NCBI RefSeq assembly: GCF_000622385.1
Contig: NZ_JASD01000008.1
Span: 186,001 to 250,000, forward strand
DNA: 64,000 nucleotides
Direction: 5' to 3'
From: Sulfitobacter noctilucicola
GTDB lineage: Bacteria > Pseudomonadota > Alphaproteobacteria > Rhodobacterales > Rhodobacteraceae
In this document: in pieces, positions 36,500 to 44,720 of the stretch
Layout of the letters: the number at the start of each line of letters is the position of its first letter
Numbering within the stretch: position 1 is the stretch's first letter
Made by a program: the position numbers and the translations under genes
The notes under the pieces: model-generated
Databases searched by the model: none
What the model saw: only the letters and a program-made list of their open reading frames with translations
Told to the model about the DNA's origin: nothing

Positions 36500-36557
36500 A
36501 AAAAAAGAGGCAGGACACGGCGACTGGTAATTCAGTGCCTTTCTTGTGTGCCCTGCC
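36500..36557 (-). terminator. Strong minus-strand terminator, probably of the Crp/Fnr-family gene
   Basis: GGCAGGGCAC (from 36557 down to 36548) pairs over 10 positions, one G-U, with GTGTCCTGCC (36518-36509); a 29-nt loop contains a small inner ACTG/CAGT stem. TC and seven T residues follow on the minus strand. Confidence 0.7.
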
Positions 36558-36883
36558 CGTCGCTAAAATGTGACAGAACCTTATCGGAGCCTGTGTTGAA
36601 CGATCAGAAATCGCTGCTCAACCAAACTGCACGTTTGTATCACCAACGTGACACCGACAGGTCAGAAGCTGAATAAAGCCGCAATCTGCAGGGAAATGTG
36701 GGAAGGTTTATGCAACGGCTCGCTCCTTTGACTTAATAGTTTCGCTTCAAGAGAGGCTGATCTCGGGGAGGGTGCCCTTGGTCTGCATCTCTTGGGATTA
36801 AACTATGGAATCAAAGCTCACGGGTCTGTGAAGCAGGTCACATAAGCAAAATAAAAATGAAAAAGTTGAAACTTTCTGGGATT
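36558..36883 (-). other. Non-coding region downstream of the Crp/Fnr-family gene
   Basis: 326 bases between the Crp/Fnr stop and the first terminator. AT-rich near the gene (36840-36880), without any open frame I would accept and no repeat. It may be a long 3' untranslated region or contain a separate small RNA ending at 36500. Confidence 0.3.
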
Positions 36884-37546
36884 TCAAACGTCTTCGAAGC
36901 CTGCGACCTGCCGCAAAGCCTCCCGGTCAAGCACCGTAAGCTTACCGCGGCCGGTCTCGACCATTCCGTGAAGCTTCCAGACAGAAAGTGTTTTGGACAC
37001 AGCTTCTCTGGTGGCACCGGTGAAATCGGCAAGCTCTGTCTGGGACAGGCGGAAAGTACCGTCGGCATTGCCCGTTTCAGCCGTGAGATGAAGCAACTTG
37101 CGCGCCAGACGCGCGGGCAGCGCCAGAAAAACATACTCGTGCAGTTGCATGTTCATCCAACGCATCCGCTCCCCTGCCAGGCGCAAAAGCTCTAGCGATA
37201 ATTCGGGCGATTTCTGGATCGTGCGCAGCAGGTCTTCGTTGCGCACCTGATACAACTTGCACGGCTCCATAGTCGTTGCCGTAGCGGTGCGGGGGCCGGG
37301 ATCAAACAATGCGATTTCGCCAAACACGGCACCTTTGCGCATAATCTCAAGGCCAAGTTTGCGCCCGTCGTCCCAAATCACAGAAATCTCGACCGACCCT
37401 TCCCCGACCACATAAAGGGCATCCCCTTCATCGTACTCGGAAAACAGGACAGCGTTGGCTGGCAGGTCAATCGCGACAGAGATGCTGTTCATCATCTCCA
37501 AGAGGTCCGGCGACGCCGCCTTGAGAAAGCCGGTTTCGGGCAACAT
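36884..37546 (-). CDS. Crp/Fnr-family transcriptional regulator
   Basis: 220 residues from ATG 37546, which has GGGAG 8 nt upstream (GTG 37561 is also open). Cyclic-nucleotide-binding-like beta-barrel at about 25-120 (LFSEYDEGDALYVVGEGSVE, GAVFGEIALFDPGPRTATAT: the last resembles the phosphate-binding cassette of CRP). A dimerisation helix is followed by the winged helix-turn-helix LSQTELADFTGATREAVSKT near 165-185. No Fnr-type cysteine cluster, so direct oxygen sensing is unlikely; the ligand is unknown. Single minus-strand gene. Confidence 0.87.
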   Translation of the reverse strand: MLPETGFLKAASPDLLEMMNSISVAIDLPANAVLFSEYDEGDALYVVGEGSVEISVIWDDGRKLGLEIMRKGAVFGEIALFDPGPRTATATTMEPCKLYQVRNEDLLRTIQKSPELSLELLRLAGERMRWMNMQLHEYVFLALPARLARKLLHLTAETGNADGTFRLSQTELADFTGATREAVSKTLSVWKLHGMVETGRGKLTVLDREALRQVAGFEDV

Positions 37547-37627
37547 ACTAGAATCTCCCACAATTCCTGAACCTGAACGCTACCACAGGCAGGCAACGTG
37601 TTCATAGTCCTGTGGAGCGGCGCGCCC

Positions 37628-38203
37628 TTAGCCCTGCCGTGCGAGCGCGCGGCACGTTGGGTGTTGGGGACAGCTCACAAGGTGGTCGTTGATGAGCCCG
37701 CACGCCTGCATCCACGCATAGACAATCGTTGGGCCGCAAAATTTGAAGCCTTCTTTCTTCAGGTCCTTCGATATTTGTTCTGACAAGGCCGTCTTGGGTG
37801 GAACCTCTGCCAACGAAGGCCACGCGTTCTGAATCGGTGTGCCCCCGACATAGTTCCACATGAACCTGTCAAAACCGATCCGCTGCTCCACACTCTGCCA
37901 CGCGCGCGCATTATTGATGGTCGCCTCGATCTTGCCGCGATGCCGGATGATGCCTTCGTTCTGCAATAGCCGCGCGACCTCATCATCACCCCAGCCTGCG
38001 ATCACATCGGGATCAAAGCCTTCAAACGCCGCACGGAAGTTGTCGCGCTTTTTGAGGATCGTGATCCAGCTCAGACCTGCCTGAAATCCGTCGAGGATCA
38101 GTTTCTCCCACAATGCCCTGCTATCGTACTCTGGCACGCCCCACTCCGTATCGTGATAATCCTTGTAGATCTGCTCTGATCCTGCCCAGCCGCACCGTTC
38201 CAT
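37628..38203 (-). CDS. tag: DNA-3-methyladenine glycosylase I
   Basis: Removes 3-methyladenine from alkylated DNA, starting base excision repair. 191 residues. CGWAGSEQIYKDYHDTEWG holds two zinc ligands (Cys4, His17); the other two are in INDHLVSCPQH near the C-terminus (HxxxC). The helix-hairpin-helix region and the base pocket (AGLSWITILKKRDNFRAAF, NEGIIRHRGKIEATINNA) are intact. Confidence 0.93.
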   Translation of the reverse strand: MERCGWAGSEQIYKDYHDTEWGVPEYDSRALWEKLILDGFQAGLSWITILKKRDNFRAAFEGFDPDVIAGWGDDEVARLLQNEGIIRHRGKIEATINNARAWQSVEQRIGFDRFMWNYVGGTPIQNAWPSLAEVPPKTALSEQISKDLKKEGFKFCGPTIVYAWMQACGLINDHLVSCPQHPTCRALARQG

Positions 38204-38319
38204 CGCTTGTTCCCCCTCATGCGATCAAAACGTTCAAATTCGTTTCAATCGTCGTTTTTAACCCGCTCTTATCTCTTTCGGGACAATGCTGGAGGCAGGG
38301 CAACAGAAAGTAAATCACC

Positions 38320-39159
38320 GTGGTCAACCGCATCAAAAATCGTTTTGCCGACATACCTGCAGGAAGCGACAATCCGATCAACTATGCGGTGGCCCAGCGT
38401 GACAAGAATATCGTCGAAATGGTCGCTGATGCAGTCGCGCACAAGCAAACATTGCTGGCATATCAGCCGGTGATGCGTGCCAGTAGCCCGACAAAGGTTG
38501 CCTTTTACGAAGGATTGATTCGCATCCTTGATGCGACAGGGCGCGTTATTCCTGCGAAAGATTTCATTTCAGCAATCGAAACCACCGAACTGGGCCGCGA
38601 GATCGATGTGCTGGCCCTGCGCATGGGCATGCAAGCCTTGCGATGCACCCCTGGTCTTCGGCTGTCGATAAATATGTCTGCCCGGTCCATTGGCTACGGC
38701 GCATGGACAAAGACGCTCATGCGGCATCTGAAACAGGACCCCACCATTGGAGAGCGCCTTATACTGGAGATCACCGAAAGCTCTGCGATGCTTGTGCCGG
38801 AACTTGTCGTCGACTTCATGGATGAATTGCAACCTCACGGTGTCTGCTTTGCACTGGATGATTTCGGAGCGGGTTACACCGCGATCCGGTATTTTAAGGA
38901 CTTTTACTTCGACATCCTGAAAATTGACGGCCAATTCGTCCGCGGGATTGCTCAAAATCCTGATACCCGCGCGATCACAGCGGCACTTTTGTCCATTGCG
39001 GAACATTTTGACATGCTGACAGTCGCGGAATCGGTAGAAAACAAAGAGGACGCGGCGCTCTTGTCCGAAATGGGTGTGGATTGCCTTCAAGGCTACTATT
39101 ACAGCGCTCCGACGGTGCATCCGGCATGGATGCGCGGCCTACAGGCAAAGGCAGGCTGA
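38320..39159 (+). CDS. EAL-domain protein (putative cyclic di-GMP phosphodiesterase)
   Basis: 279 residues from GTG 38320, essentially one EAL domain with about 40 residues before it. Motifs: the EAL signature reads FYEGLIRI (Gly for Ala), SINMSARSIG (Asn metal ligand), LILEITESSA, FALDDFGAGYT (DDFG intact), DILKIDGQFV (catalytic-site Lys) and TVAESVENKEDA, then GVDCLQGYYYSAP. Metal ligands appear present, so hydrolysis of c-di-GMP to pGpG is likely. No GGDEF, PAS or REC domain and no membrane segment. Confidence 0.87.
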   Translation: MVNRIKNRFADIPAGSDNPINYAVAQRDKNIVEMVADAVAHKQTLLAYQPVMRASSPTKVAFYEGLIRILDATGRVIPAKDFISAIETTELGREIDVLALRMGMQALRCTPGLRLSINMSARSIGYGAWTKTLMRHLKQDPTIGERLILEITESSAMLVPELVVDFMDELQPHGVCFALDDFGAGYTAIRYFKDFYFDILKIDGQFVRGIAQNPDTRAITAALLSIAEHFDMLTVAESVENKEDAALLSEMGVDCLQGYYYSAPTVHPAWMRGLQAKAG

Positions 39160-39312
39160 CGATATCGTATGGTTTGGCCTCTGGATTGATCTGGCTCAGT
39201 TGCTGCCCGCGTGACCATCGGCTAAAATGCCCCCAGAAGGTGGGGGAGTCGTCTGGGCAATTCATGCACCAACGAACTTGTTCCTCTGCCAGTCAAAGAG
39301 GAACGCACATCT

Positions 39313-40488
39313 ATGACCAACGTCGTCATCGCATCCGCCGCACGTACAGCTGTCGGCAGTTTTGGAGGGTCGTTCTCGAACACCCCCGCACATGATCTTG
39401 GCGCAGCCGTTTTGAAAGAAATCGTAGCCCGCGCAGGCGTCGATGCCGCTGATGTGTCCGAGACGATTCTGGGTCAGGTCTTGACTGCCGCCCAAGGTCA
39501 AAACCCCGCACGTCAGGCGCACATCAACGCAGGCTTGCCACAAGAAGCTGCCGCTTGGTCGATCAATCAGGTTTGCGGATCCGGTCTGCGGGCAGTTGCC
39601 CTTGGCGCACAGCACATCCAGCTTGGTGATGCGAATATTGTGGCGGCTGGTGGTCAGGAAAACATGACCATGTCCCCCCATGCCCAAGCGATGCGTGCGG
39701 GCCAGAAAATGGGCGACATGAAACTGATCGACACCATGATCAAAGACGGTCTTTGGGACGCCTTCAACGGGTATCACATGGGCCAGACTGCAGAAAACGT
39801 TGCAGAGAAATGGCAGATCAGCCGTGATGCCCAGGACCAATTCGCTGTCGCTTCGCAGAACAAAGCGGAAGCTGCGCAAAAAGCGGGCAAGTTTGCGGAT
39901 GAGATTGTGGCCTACACTGTGCCAAACCGCAAAGGCGATATCATCGTCGATAGCGATGAATATATTCGCCACGGCGCAAACATCGAAGCCATGCAGAAAA
40001 TGCGCCCTGCCTTTACCAAGGACGGCTCGGTCACGGCGGCGAACGCATCCGGTTTGAACGACGGGGCCGCTGGTGCGCTTTTGATGAGCGCGGATGAAGC
40101 GGAAAAGCGCGGTATCGAGCCGCTTGCACGGATTGCATCCTACGCCACCGCTGGTCTTGACCCGTCAATTATGGGTGTTGGCCCGATCTATGCTTCCCGT
40201 AAGGCTTTGGAAAAAGCAGGCTGGAAAGCGGAAGATCTGGATCTGGTTGAAGCCAACGAAGCCTTTGCCGCGCAGGCTTGCGCTGTGAACAAAGACATGG
40301 GTTGGGACCCTGCAATTGTGAACGTCAACGGCGGTGCCATCGCGATCGGTCACCCGATCGGGGCCTCCGGCGCACGTATCCTCAACACGCTGTTGTTTGA
40401 GATGAAACGGCGCGGTGCCAAAAAAGGTTTGGCCACGCTGTGCATCGGCGGCGGCATGGGTGTTGCCATGTGTCTCGAACGCCCCTAA
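39313..40488 (+). CDS. phaA: Acetyl-CoA acetyltransferase (beta-ketothiolase)
   Basis: Condenses two acetyl-CoA to acetoacetyl-CoA, the first step of polyhydroxybutyrate synthesis. 391 residues. Active-site Cys in [16 protein letters not shown] near residue 88; the C-terminal pair in [20 protein letters not shown] (His near 348) and [14 protein letters not shown] (Cys near 378). AGAGGA precedes the ATG. Directly upstream of phaB, 74 nt apart, forming a phaAB operon; phaC is not in the window. Confidence 0.94.
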   Translation: MTNVVIASAARTAVGSFGGSFSNTPAHDLGAAVLKEIVARAGVDAADVSETILGQVLTAAQGQNPARQAHINAGLPQEAAAWSINQVCGSGLRAVALGAQHIQLGDANIVAAGGQENMTMSPHAQAMRAGQKMGDMKLIDTMIKDGLWDAFNGYHMGQTAENVAEKWQISRDAQDQFAVASQNKAEAAQKAGKFADEIVAYTVPNRKGDIIVDSDEYIRHGANIEAMQKMRPAFTKDGSVTAANASGLNDGAAGALLMSADEAEKRGIEPLARIASYATAGLDPSIMGVGPIYASRKALEKAGWKAEDLDLVEANEAFAAQACAVNKDMGWDPAIVNVNGGAIAIGHPIGASGARILNTLLFEMKRRGAKKGLATLCIGGGMGVAMCLERP

Positions 40489-40562
40489 GAACAGATGGGT
40501 GCGCAAGATAATTGCGCACCCAAACTCAAAACGGCAATAACATTACCCACCGGAGGAAACCT

Positions 40563-41285
40563 ATGTCCCGTGTCGCACTTGTTACCGGAGGCAGCCGAGG
40601 CATCGGCGCTGCCATTTCCAAAGAACTTAAAGCAGCAGGTTACTCTGTCGCCGCAACCTACGCCGGCAACGACGAGGCCGCCGCCGCTTTCACAGAAGAA
40701 ACCGGCATCAAAACCTACAAGTGGAACGTGGCCGACTACGATTCGTCGAAGGCGGGTATCGAACAGGTAGAAGCCGACCTTGGTCCGATTGAAGTTGTCG
40801 TTGCAAATGCGGGCATCACGCGGGACGCACCGTTCCACAAAATGACGCCTGAGCAGTGGCACGAGGTCATCGATACAAACCTCACAGGTGTATTCAACAC
40901 GGTACATCCAATCTGGCCCGGCATGCGGGAACGTAAATTCGGACGGATTGTGGTTATTTCCTCGATCAACGGCCAAAAAGGCCAGTTCGCACAAGTAAAC
41001 TATGCTGCGACCAAAGCGGGCGATCTGGGCATCGTTAAATCCCTTGCGCAAGAAGGTGCACGCGCCAACATCACCGCGAACGCAATCTGCCCGGGCTATA
41101 TCGGCACCGACATGGTAATGGCAGTTCCCGAGAAGGTGCGCGAAAGCATCATCGCACAGATCCCGGCAGGTCGCCTTGGCGAACCAGAGGAAATCGCACG
41201 AGCAGTTAAATTCCTCGTGGCGGATGATGCGGGCTTTATCAATGGCTCCACCATCTCGGCCAATGGTGCGCAATTCTTTGTCTGA
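40563..41285 (+). CDS. phaB: Acetoacetyl-CoA reductase
   Basis: NADPH-dependent reduction of acetoacetyl-CoA to (R)-3-hydroxybutyryl-CoA. 240 residues from ATG 40563, with GGAGGAAA upstream. Short-chain dehydrogenase motifs: VTGGSRGIGAAI (cofactor), NAGITRD, catalytic Ser in VVISSINGQKG and the YxxxK pair in VNYAATKAG. NAICPGYIGTDMV and the C-terminal INGSTISANGAQFFV are typical of PhaB. Second gene of phaAB, ending at a strong terminator. Confidence 0.93.
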   Translation: MSRVALVTGGSRGIGAAISKELKAAGYSVAATYAGNDEAAAAFTEETGIKTYKWNVADYDSSKAGIEQVEADLGPIEVVVANAGITRDAPFHKMTPEQWHEVIDTNLTGVFNTVHPIWPGMRERKFGRIVVISSINGQKGQFAQVNYAATKAGDLGIVKSLAQEGARANITANAICPGYIGTDMVMAVPEKVRESIIAQIPAGRLGEPEEIARAVKFLVADDAGFINGSTISANGAQFFV

Positions 41286-41306
41286 CTTGTCAGAACGCTA
41301 GAATGT

Positions 41307-41337
41307 AAAAAGGGCGGCTCAGGAGGCCGCCCTTTTT
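41307..41337 (+). terminator. Terminator of phaAB, usable on both strands
   Basis: AAAAAGGGCGGC (41307-41318) pairs perfectly with GCCGCCCTTTTT (41326-41337), 7-nt loop. The A-run and T-run make it work in both directions, which also suits the small minus-strand gene that ends at 41364. Confidence 0.9.
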
Positions 41338-41363
41338 CTATCCCGTAAGAAGCCTGCAGTGCT

Positions 41364-41480
41364 TCAGCGGGAAGTACGGCCCATCAACCAGGCCCATGCG
41401 GCGTGCATTGCGATAGCGCGCTCCTCGTGGGCTCTTTGCATTGCTGTGCGGGCGTTCGGGTTTGTTGTGGCTTCCATCAT
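41364..41480 (-). CDS. 38-residue protein divergent from the LysR gene
   Basis: Translation from ATG 41480 gives 38 residues ending at TGA 41364-41366: an Ala/Thr/Asn N-terminus, then ARTAMQRAHEERAIAMHAAW and AWLMGRTSR. The middle is an amphipathic helix, with three aromatic or hydrophobic residues (WAWLM) before a basic end. An AGGA lies 9 nt before the ATG, a candidate promoter lies upstream, and the gene ends shortly before the phaAB terminator. The codon use is ordinary. No family is recognised and the function is unknown. A second ATG follows at 41477. Confidence 0.6.
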   Translation of the reverse strand: MMEATTNPNARTAMQRAHEERAIAMHAAWAWLMGRTSR

Positions 41481-41529
41481 CGGATCAGGTCCTGTCTATC
41501 TGTGTGTTTAGCTGCGTTAACTTGACTTA

Positions 41530-41558
41530 GATATGAGGCCTGCAGACTTTACTGACAA
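41530..41558 (-). promoter_or_regulatory. Candidate promoter of the 38-residue gene
   Basis: On the minus strand TTGTCA (41558-41553) and CATATC (41535-41530) are 17 bases apart. The predicted start near 41523 would leave a leader of about 43 nt. Confidence 0.4.
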
Positions 41559-41577
41559 ACGAGACTTTCCAACGCCT

Positions 41578-41598
41578 CACTTAAGCTTTACTTAAGTG
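41578..41598. promoter_or_regulatory. Perfect palindrome at the LysR start, probable LysR operator
   Basis: CACTTAAG (41578-41585) and CTTAAGTG (41591-41598) form a perfect 8-bp inverted repeat around 5 bases. It contains the T-N11-A core used by LysR regulators and lies in the divergent region immediately before, and overlapping, the LysR translation start. Confidence 0.55.
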
Positions 41599-41601
41599 AC
41601 C

Positions 41602-42543
41602 ATGGTAGCCCAACTTCCACCACTTACTGCGTTGCGGGCTTTTGATGCCGCCGCCCGCCACATGTCTTTCGCCAAAGCTGCGGACGAGCTGAGCGTGACG
41701 CCAGCGGCACTGTCATTTCAGATCAAGTCATTGGAAGAGCATCTTGGCACACCGCTCTTTCGCCGCCTGAACCGAGCGGTTGAACTTACGGATGCAGGGC
41801 ACGCCCTTGCGCCCGATGCCAAAAGCGCTTTTGAAATTCTCACAAATGGCTGGCGTGCCGCGCAAAGAACGCAGGATCATCAGTCACTTATTGTGACAGC
41901 AGGGCCCGCCTTTACGGCGAAATGGCTCGCACCCCGACTGTTCGAGTTCGCCCAGCAGCATCCAGAAATCGAGCTGCGCTTTTCAGCATCATTGCGGGCG
42001 GTGGACCTAGCCCGTGACAATGTCGATGTGGCGATACGGTTTGGCTATGGTCCCGACCCCGGGCTTTATTCCCTTCCTTTGGCGGAGGAATGGGTGACGC
42101 CTGTCATGGTCCCGGAACTCGCAGCACGGTATCCGACAGCCGAAAGTTTGCGCGAGGCTGTTCTTATCACTGACGAATCAACCGATTTTCTTGAGCCGCC
42201 AGCGGATTGGGCCGCTTGGTCATCTTGTATGGGCATCGCGCCTATCGTGCCGAACGGCCCAAAATTTTCTCAGGCGGATCATGCAATTGATGCAGCCCTT
42301 TCCGGTATCGGCGTGGCATTGGGCAGACGGGCTTTGGTGATCAAGGATCTTGCAGAAGGACGGCTTGTCGCCCCGTATGGCACTGCGCTACACACCGGGG
42401 CACGCTTTCGTTTTTTATGCCAACAGGGTGCAGAAACACGTCCGCAGATTGATGCATTCAAGCGGTGGATACTGATGGAAATCGAGAAAACCGCACATGT
42501 CTCGGATGCGATGACGATGCTGAAAAGGCCTGCTGATACATGA
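41602..42543 (+). CDS. LysR-family transcriptional regulator (GcvA-like)
   Basis: 313 residues from ATG 41602 (GTG 41596 is also open but lies inside the palindrome). N-terminal winged helix-turn-helix: LTALRAFDAAARHMSFAKAA, then DELSVTPAALSFQIKSLEEH and LGTPLFRRLNRAVELT. The effector domain begins near residue 90 (LIVTAGPAFTAKWLAPRLFE), with DVAIRFGYGPDPGLY typical of the GcvA/AmpR branch. Its stop overlaps the start of an EamA transporter gene by 4 nt, so regulator and exporter are made together. Target genes not known; the divergent 38-residue gene is a candidate. Confidence 0.88.
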   Translation: MVAQLPPLTALRAFDAAARHMSFAKAADELSVTPAALSFQIKSLEEHLGTPLFRRLNRAVELTDAGHALAPDAKSAFEILTNGWRAAQRTQDHQSLIVTAGPAFTAKWLAPRLFEFAQQHPEIELRFSASLRAVDLARDNVDVAIRFGYGPDPGLYSLPLAEEWVTPVMVPELAARYPTAESLREAVLITDESTDFLEPPADWAAWSSCMGIAPIVPNGPKFSQADHAIDAALSGIGVALGRRALVIKDLAEGRLVAPYGTALHTGARFRFLCQQGAETRPQIDAFKRWILMEIEKTAHVSDAMTMLKRPADT

Positions 42544-43409
42544 CCAAAGCACGCGCGACCTCTTTGGGCTTTGTCGCAGTGCTGCTATGGGCGCTACTCG
42601 CGCTTTTCACAGTCGGCTCCGCACCCACACCGCCCTTTTTGTTGAACACGCTTTGCTTTGCTTTGGGGGGCACTTTGGGGCTGATCTGGGCAGGCGCAAC
42701 AGGCGCTCTTGCGCACCTTCGGGACGTGCCCATACGGGTCTACATTTTTGGAACGCTCGGGCTATTCGGCTATCACGCCCTCTATTTCTCAGCACTCAGA
42801 CTGGCACCGGCAGCCGAGGCAGGACTTATCGCCTATCTGTGGCCACTCCTGATTGTGGTCTTTTCGGGCTTACTGCCGTCAGAAAAGCTCAAAGCTGGCC
42901 ACCTGATCGGGGCACTCGTCGGCTTTGCCGGTGCCGCTTTGATCATCCTTCGGGGTGGCAACGGCTTTTCCGGTGATCACGCTGCGGGTTATGCGCTTGC
43001 GATTCTTTGTGCGCTGACGTGGTCATCCTACTCCGTGCTGTCGCGGCTTGTGGGGACAGCACCGACAGCGACGGTCGCGATCTTCTGCCTTGCTACCGCG
43101 GCGCTCTCGCTGCCCTGCCATCTGCTGTTTGAGGAAACCCAGTGGCCTGAAGGAGCGATAGGCTGGGCCTCGATCGCGGGTCTTGGCCTTGGACCGGTAG
43201 GGCTGGCGTTCTTCGTGTGGGATATCGGGGTCAAACAAGGAGACATTCAATTGTTGGGTACCAGTTCTTACGCGGCCCCTCTGTTATCGACGCTCGTCCT
43301 TGTCGTTGCAGGTGTGGCCCAGCCTAGCATGACCCTGCTTTGGGCGGCACTCCTGATTGCTGGCGGCGCTCTGATTGCCGCGCGCGCCAGCCTTCGTGTC
43401 AATCGTTAG
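42540..43409 (+). CDS. EamA-family (DMT) transporter
   Basis: 289 residues with ten predicted membrane helices, made of two EamA repeats. Typical segments: VAVLLWALLALFTVGSAPTP, YHALYFSALRLAPAAEAGLI with the end-of-repeat Pro-Leu (YLWPLLIVVFSGLL), and in the second half TWSSYSVLSRLV and TSSYAAPLLSTLVLVV. It resembles the aromatic amino-acid exporter YddG, although the substrate cannot be read from sequence. Coupled to the LysR gene by a 4-nt overlap. Confidence 0.86.
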   Translation: MTKARATSLGFVAVLLWALLALFTVGSAPTPPFLLNTLCFALGGTLGLIWAGATGALAHLRDVPIRVYIFGTLGLFGYHALYFSALRLAPAAEAGLIAYLWPLLIVVFSGLLPSEKLKAGHLIGALVGFAGAALIILRGGNGFSGDHAAGYALAILCALTWSSYSVLSRLVGTAPTATVAIFCLATAALSLPCHLLFEETQWPEGAIGWASIAGLGLGPVGLAFFVWDIGVKQGDIQLLGTSSYAAPLLSTLVLVVAGVAQPSMTLLWAALLIAGGALIAARASLRVNR

Positions 43410-43412
43410 TAT

Positions 43413-43577
43413 CTAGCTGGACAGCCGCGTTATCTCCTCTTTCAAACGCAGCTTTTCTTTCTTCATCGATGCAACTTCCAGATCGTCAACACCGGGCGCG
43501 CGTTGGGCTGTCTCAACAGCCTCGCTCATCGACTGATGTTTCCGCTTGAGGGTCTCCAGATGTGCGTTAAGAGCCAT
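43413..43577 (-). CDS. YdcH-family (DUF465) small protein
   Basis: 54 residues from ATG 43577, preceded by AAGGAGG with ideal spacing; the longer frame to 43616 is not used. Helical hairpin: LNAHLETLKRKHQSMSEAVE and KKEKLRLKEEITRL, the standard DUF465 pattern. Function unknown. Convergent with the EamA gene, 3 nt apart. Confidence 0.85.
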   Translation of the reverse strand: MALNAHLETLKRKHQSMSEAVETAQRAPGVDDLEVASMKKEKLRLKEEITRLSS

Positions 43578-43686
43578 GTAATCCTCCTTGATGAATGTGA
43601 ACCTTGAGTGAATCACACATTTCGGCGTCTGTCACGCCGCCCTGCAGCATACACCGGCCTGCTCTTAAGAATTGGTTGATCTCCGC

Positions 43687-44430
43687 CTAAAAACGGAGCG
43701 CGGCACCTGATTTGAGCACCTCATTCACCGCTGGTGTGTAGTCAGGCCGATCCGTTTCGTGCCGCTCCCCTTGGTGCAACACCAAAGGAGCGTGCAGCTT
43801 GAACGCGGCACGGCCGTTCTTGCGCGCCCGCAGAATGACCCGGTCAGGATCGCGCCCTGCCCGCGCCGCAAGCGGCAAAACCTCAACAGACCCGATACCG
43901 GACGGCAAGGCCGCCAATATGTCAGGCAAGTATTGCGCGAGATGAATAAGATGCATCTGACCTTTTGGAGCAAGCCGCTTTGCCGCGACTTTCACCCAAT
44001 CCTTCAAAGCTGTCTCTGCTCCGCGGGCGGCTTCTCGCGCGACATCATCCGATGCGACAGAAGCACTGCGATCATAGAACGGAGGGTTCGCCAGAACGTG
44101 GTCAAATTGTCGCTGTCGCAATTCTATTGGAAGCTCGGTCAAGTCCGCCTGGACGACCTCTAGCAGCTCTCCACCATTGCGACGTGCCAACGCGGCATAC
44201 CCCGCGTTACGCTCCACGCCGACAAGCGTCAGGCCCGGCACGCGTGTCCCCAGGCACAGAATAGCTGCCCCCGCACCACAACCCAGCTCCAACACCGATT
44301 GACCTTTTTTCGCTTTTACACAAGCACTTAGAAGAACGGCATCAAGACCCGCACGGTATCCGCTGCGAGGTTGCAATAGATACAACAAACCGCCCAGGAA
44401 TGCATCATGCGTCACATCAGCTTCAGTCAC
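43687..44430 (-). CDS. tRNA1(Val) (adenine-N6)-methyltransferase family protein
   Basis: 247 residues. N6-adenine methyltransferase of the TrmN6/YfiC type: the N-terminal GLLYLLQPRSGYRAGLDAVL is the family opening, motif I is VLELGCGAGAAILCLGTR near 45, and the catalytic NPPF motif is in HVLANPPFYDRS near 115. It probably modifies tRNA, but the exact tRNA is inferred from homology. 5 nt after the DUF2007 gene, forming a two-gene operon. Confidence 0.83.
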   Translation of the reverse strand: MTEADVTHDAFLGGLLYLLQPRSGYRAGLDAVLLSACVKAKKGQSVLELGCGAGAAILCLGTRVPGLTLVGVERNAGYAALARRNGGELLEVVQADLTELPIELRQRQFDHVLANPPFYDRSASVASDDVAREAARGAETALKDWVKVAAKRLAPKGQMHLIHLAQYLPDILAALPSGIGSVEVLPLAARAGRDPDRVILRARKNGRAAFKLHAPLVLHQGERHETDRPDYTPAVNEVLKSGAALRF

Positions 44431-44435
44431 AGCGC

Positions 44436-44651
44436 CTAAATCCCGAGCGGAATTTCGTTATCGTGCAGGACCCGCACCGCCGCATCGTAGTTGTCAGGAT
44501 GTACCATCAAGCGCCTGGGGAAAATTCCGATGCCACCTTCGAGGACGCTCATATTTACGTCCATCTCGAAGCAGTCTATATCCTCCCCTCGAAGAAGAGC
44601 CTGCGCAAAAGCGATAACAGTCATGTCCGTGCTACGTAAAAGTTCCTTCAT
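44436..44651 (-). CDS. DUF2007 family protein
   Basis: 71 residues from ATG 44651; the frame continues upstream but the family begins MKELLRSTDMTVIAFAQALL exactly here. The rest, MSVLEGGIGIFPRRLMV, is the DUF2007 signature (putative signal-transducing ACT-like fold). No function is known. First gene of a pair with the TrmN6-like gene, and divergent from the polyprenyl synthase gene with a 69-nt gap. No clear ribosome site is visible, so it may be translated from a short leader. Confidence 0.8.
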   Translation of the reverse strand: MKELLRSTDMTVIAFAQALLRGEDIDCFEMDVNMSVLEGGIGIFPRRLMVHPDNYDAAVRVLHDNEIPLGI

Positions 44652-44720
44652 ATCAGTGGTGTGGGCCAGTTCGGTCAAATTGTCGAGCCTGAAGACAGGG
44701 CATGCGAAAAGGTCCATCTT

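Noticed and set aside
36838..37195. Plus- and minus-strand frames overlapping the end of the Crp/Fnr gene
   Set aside because: Both are shadows of a clear Crp/Fnr regulator.
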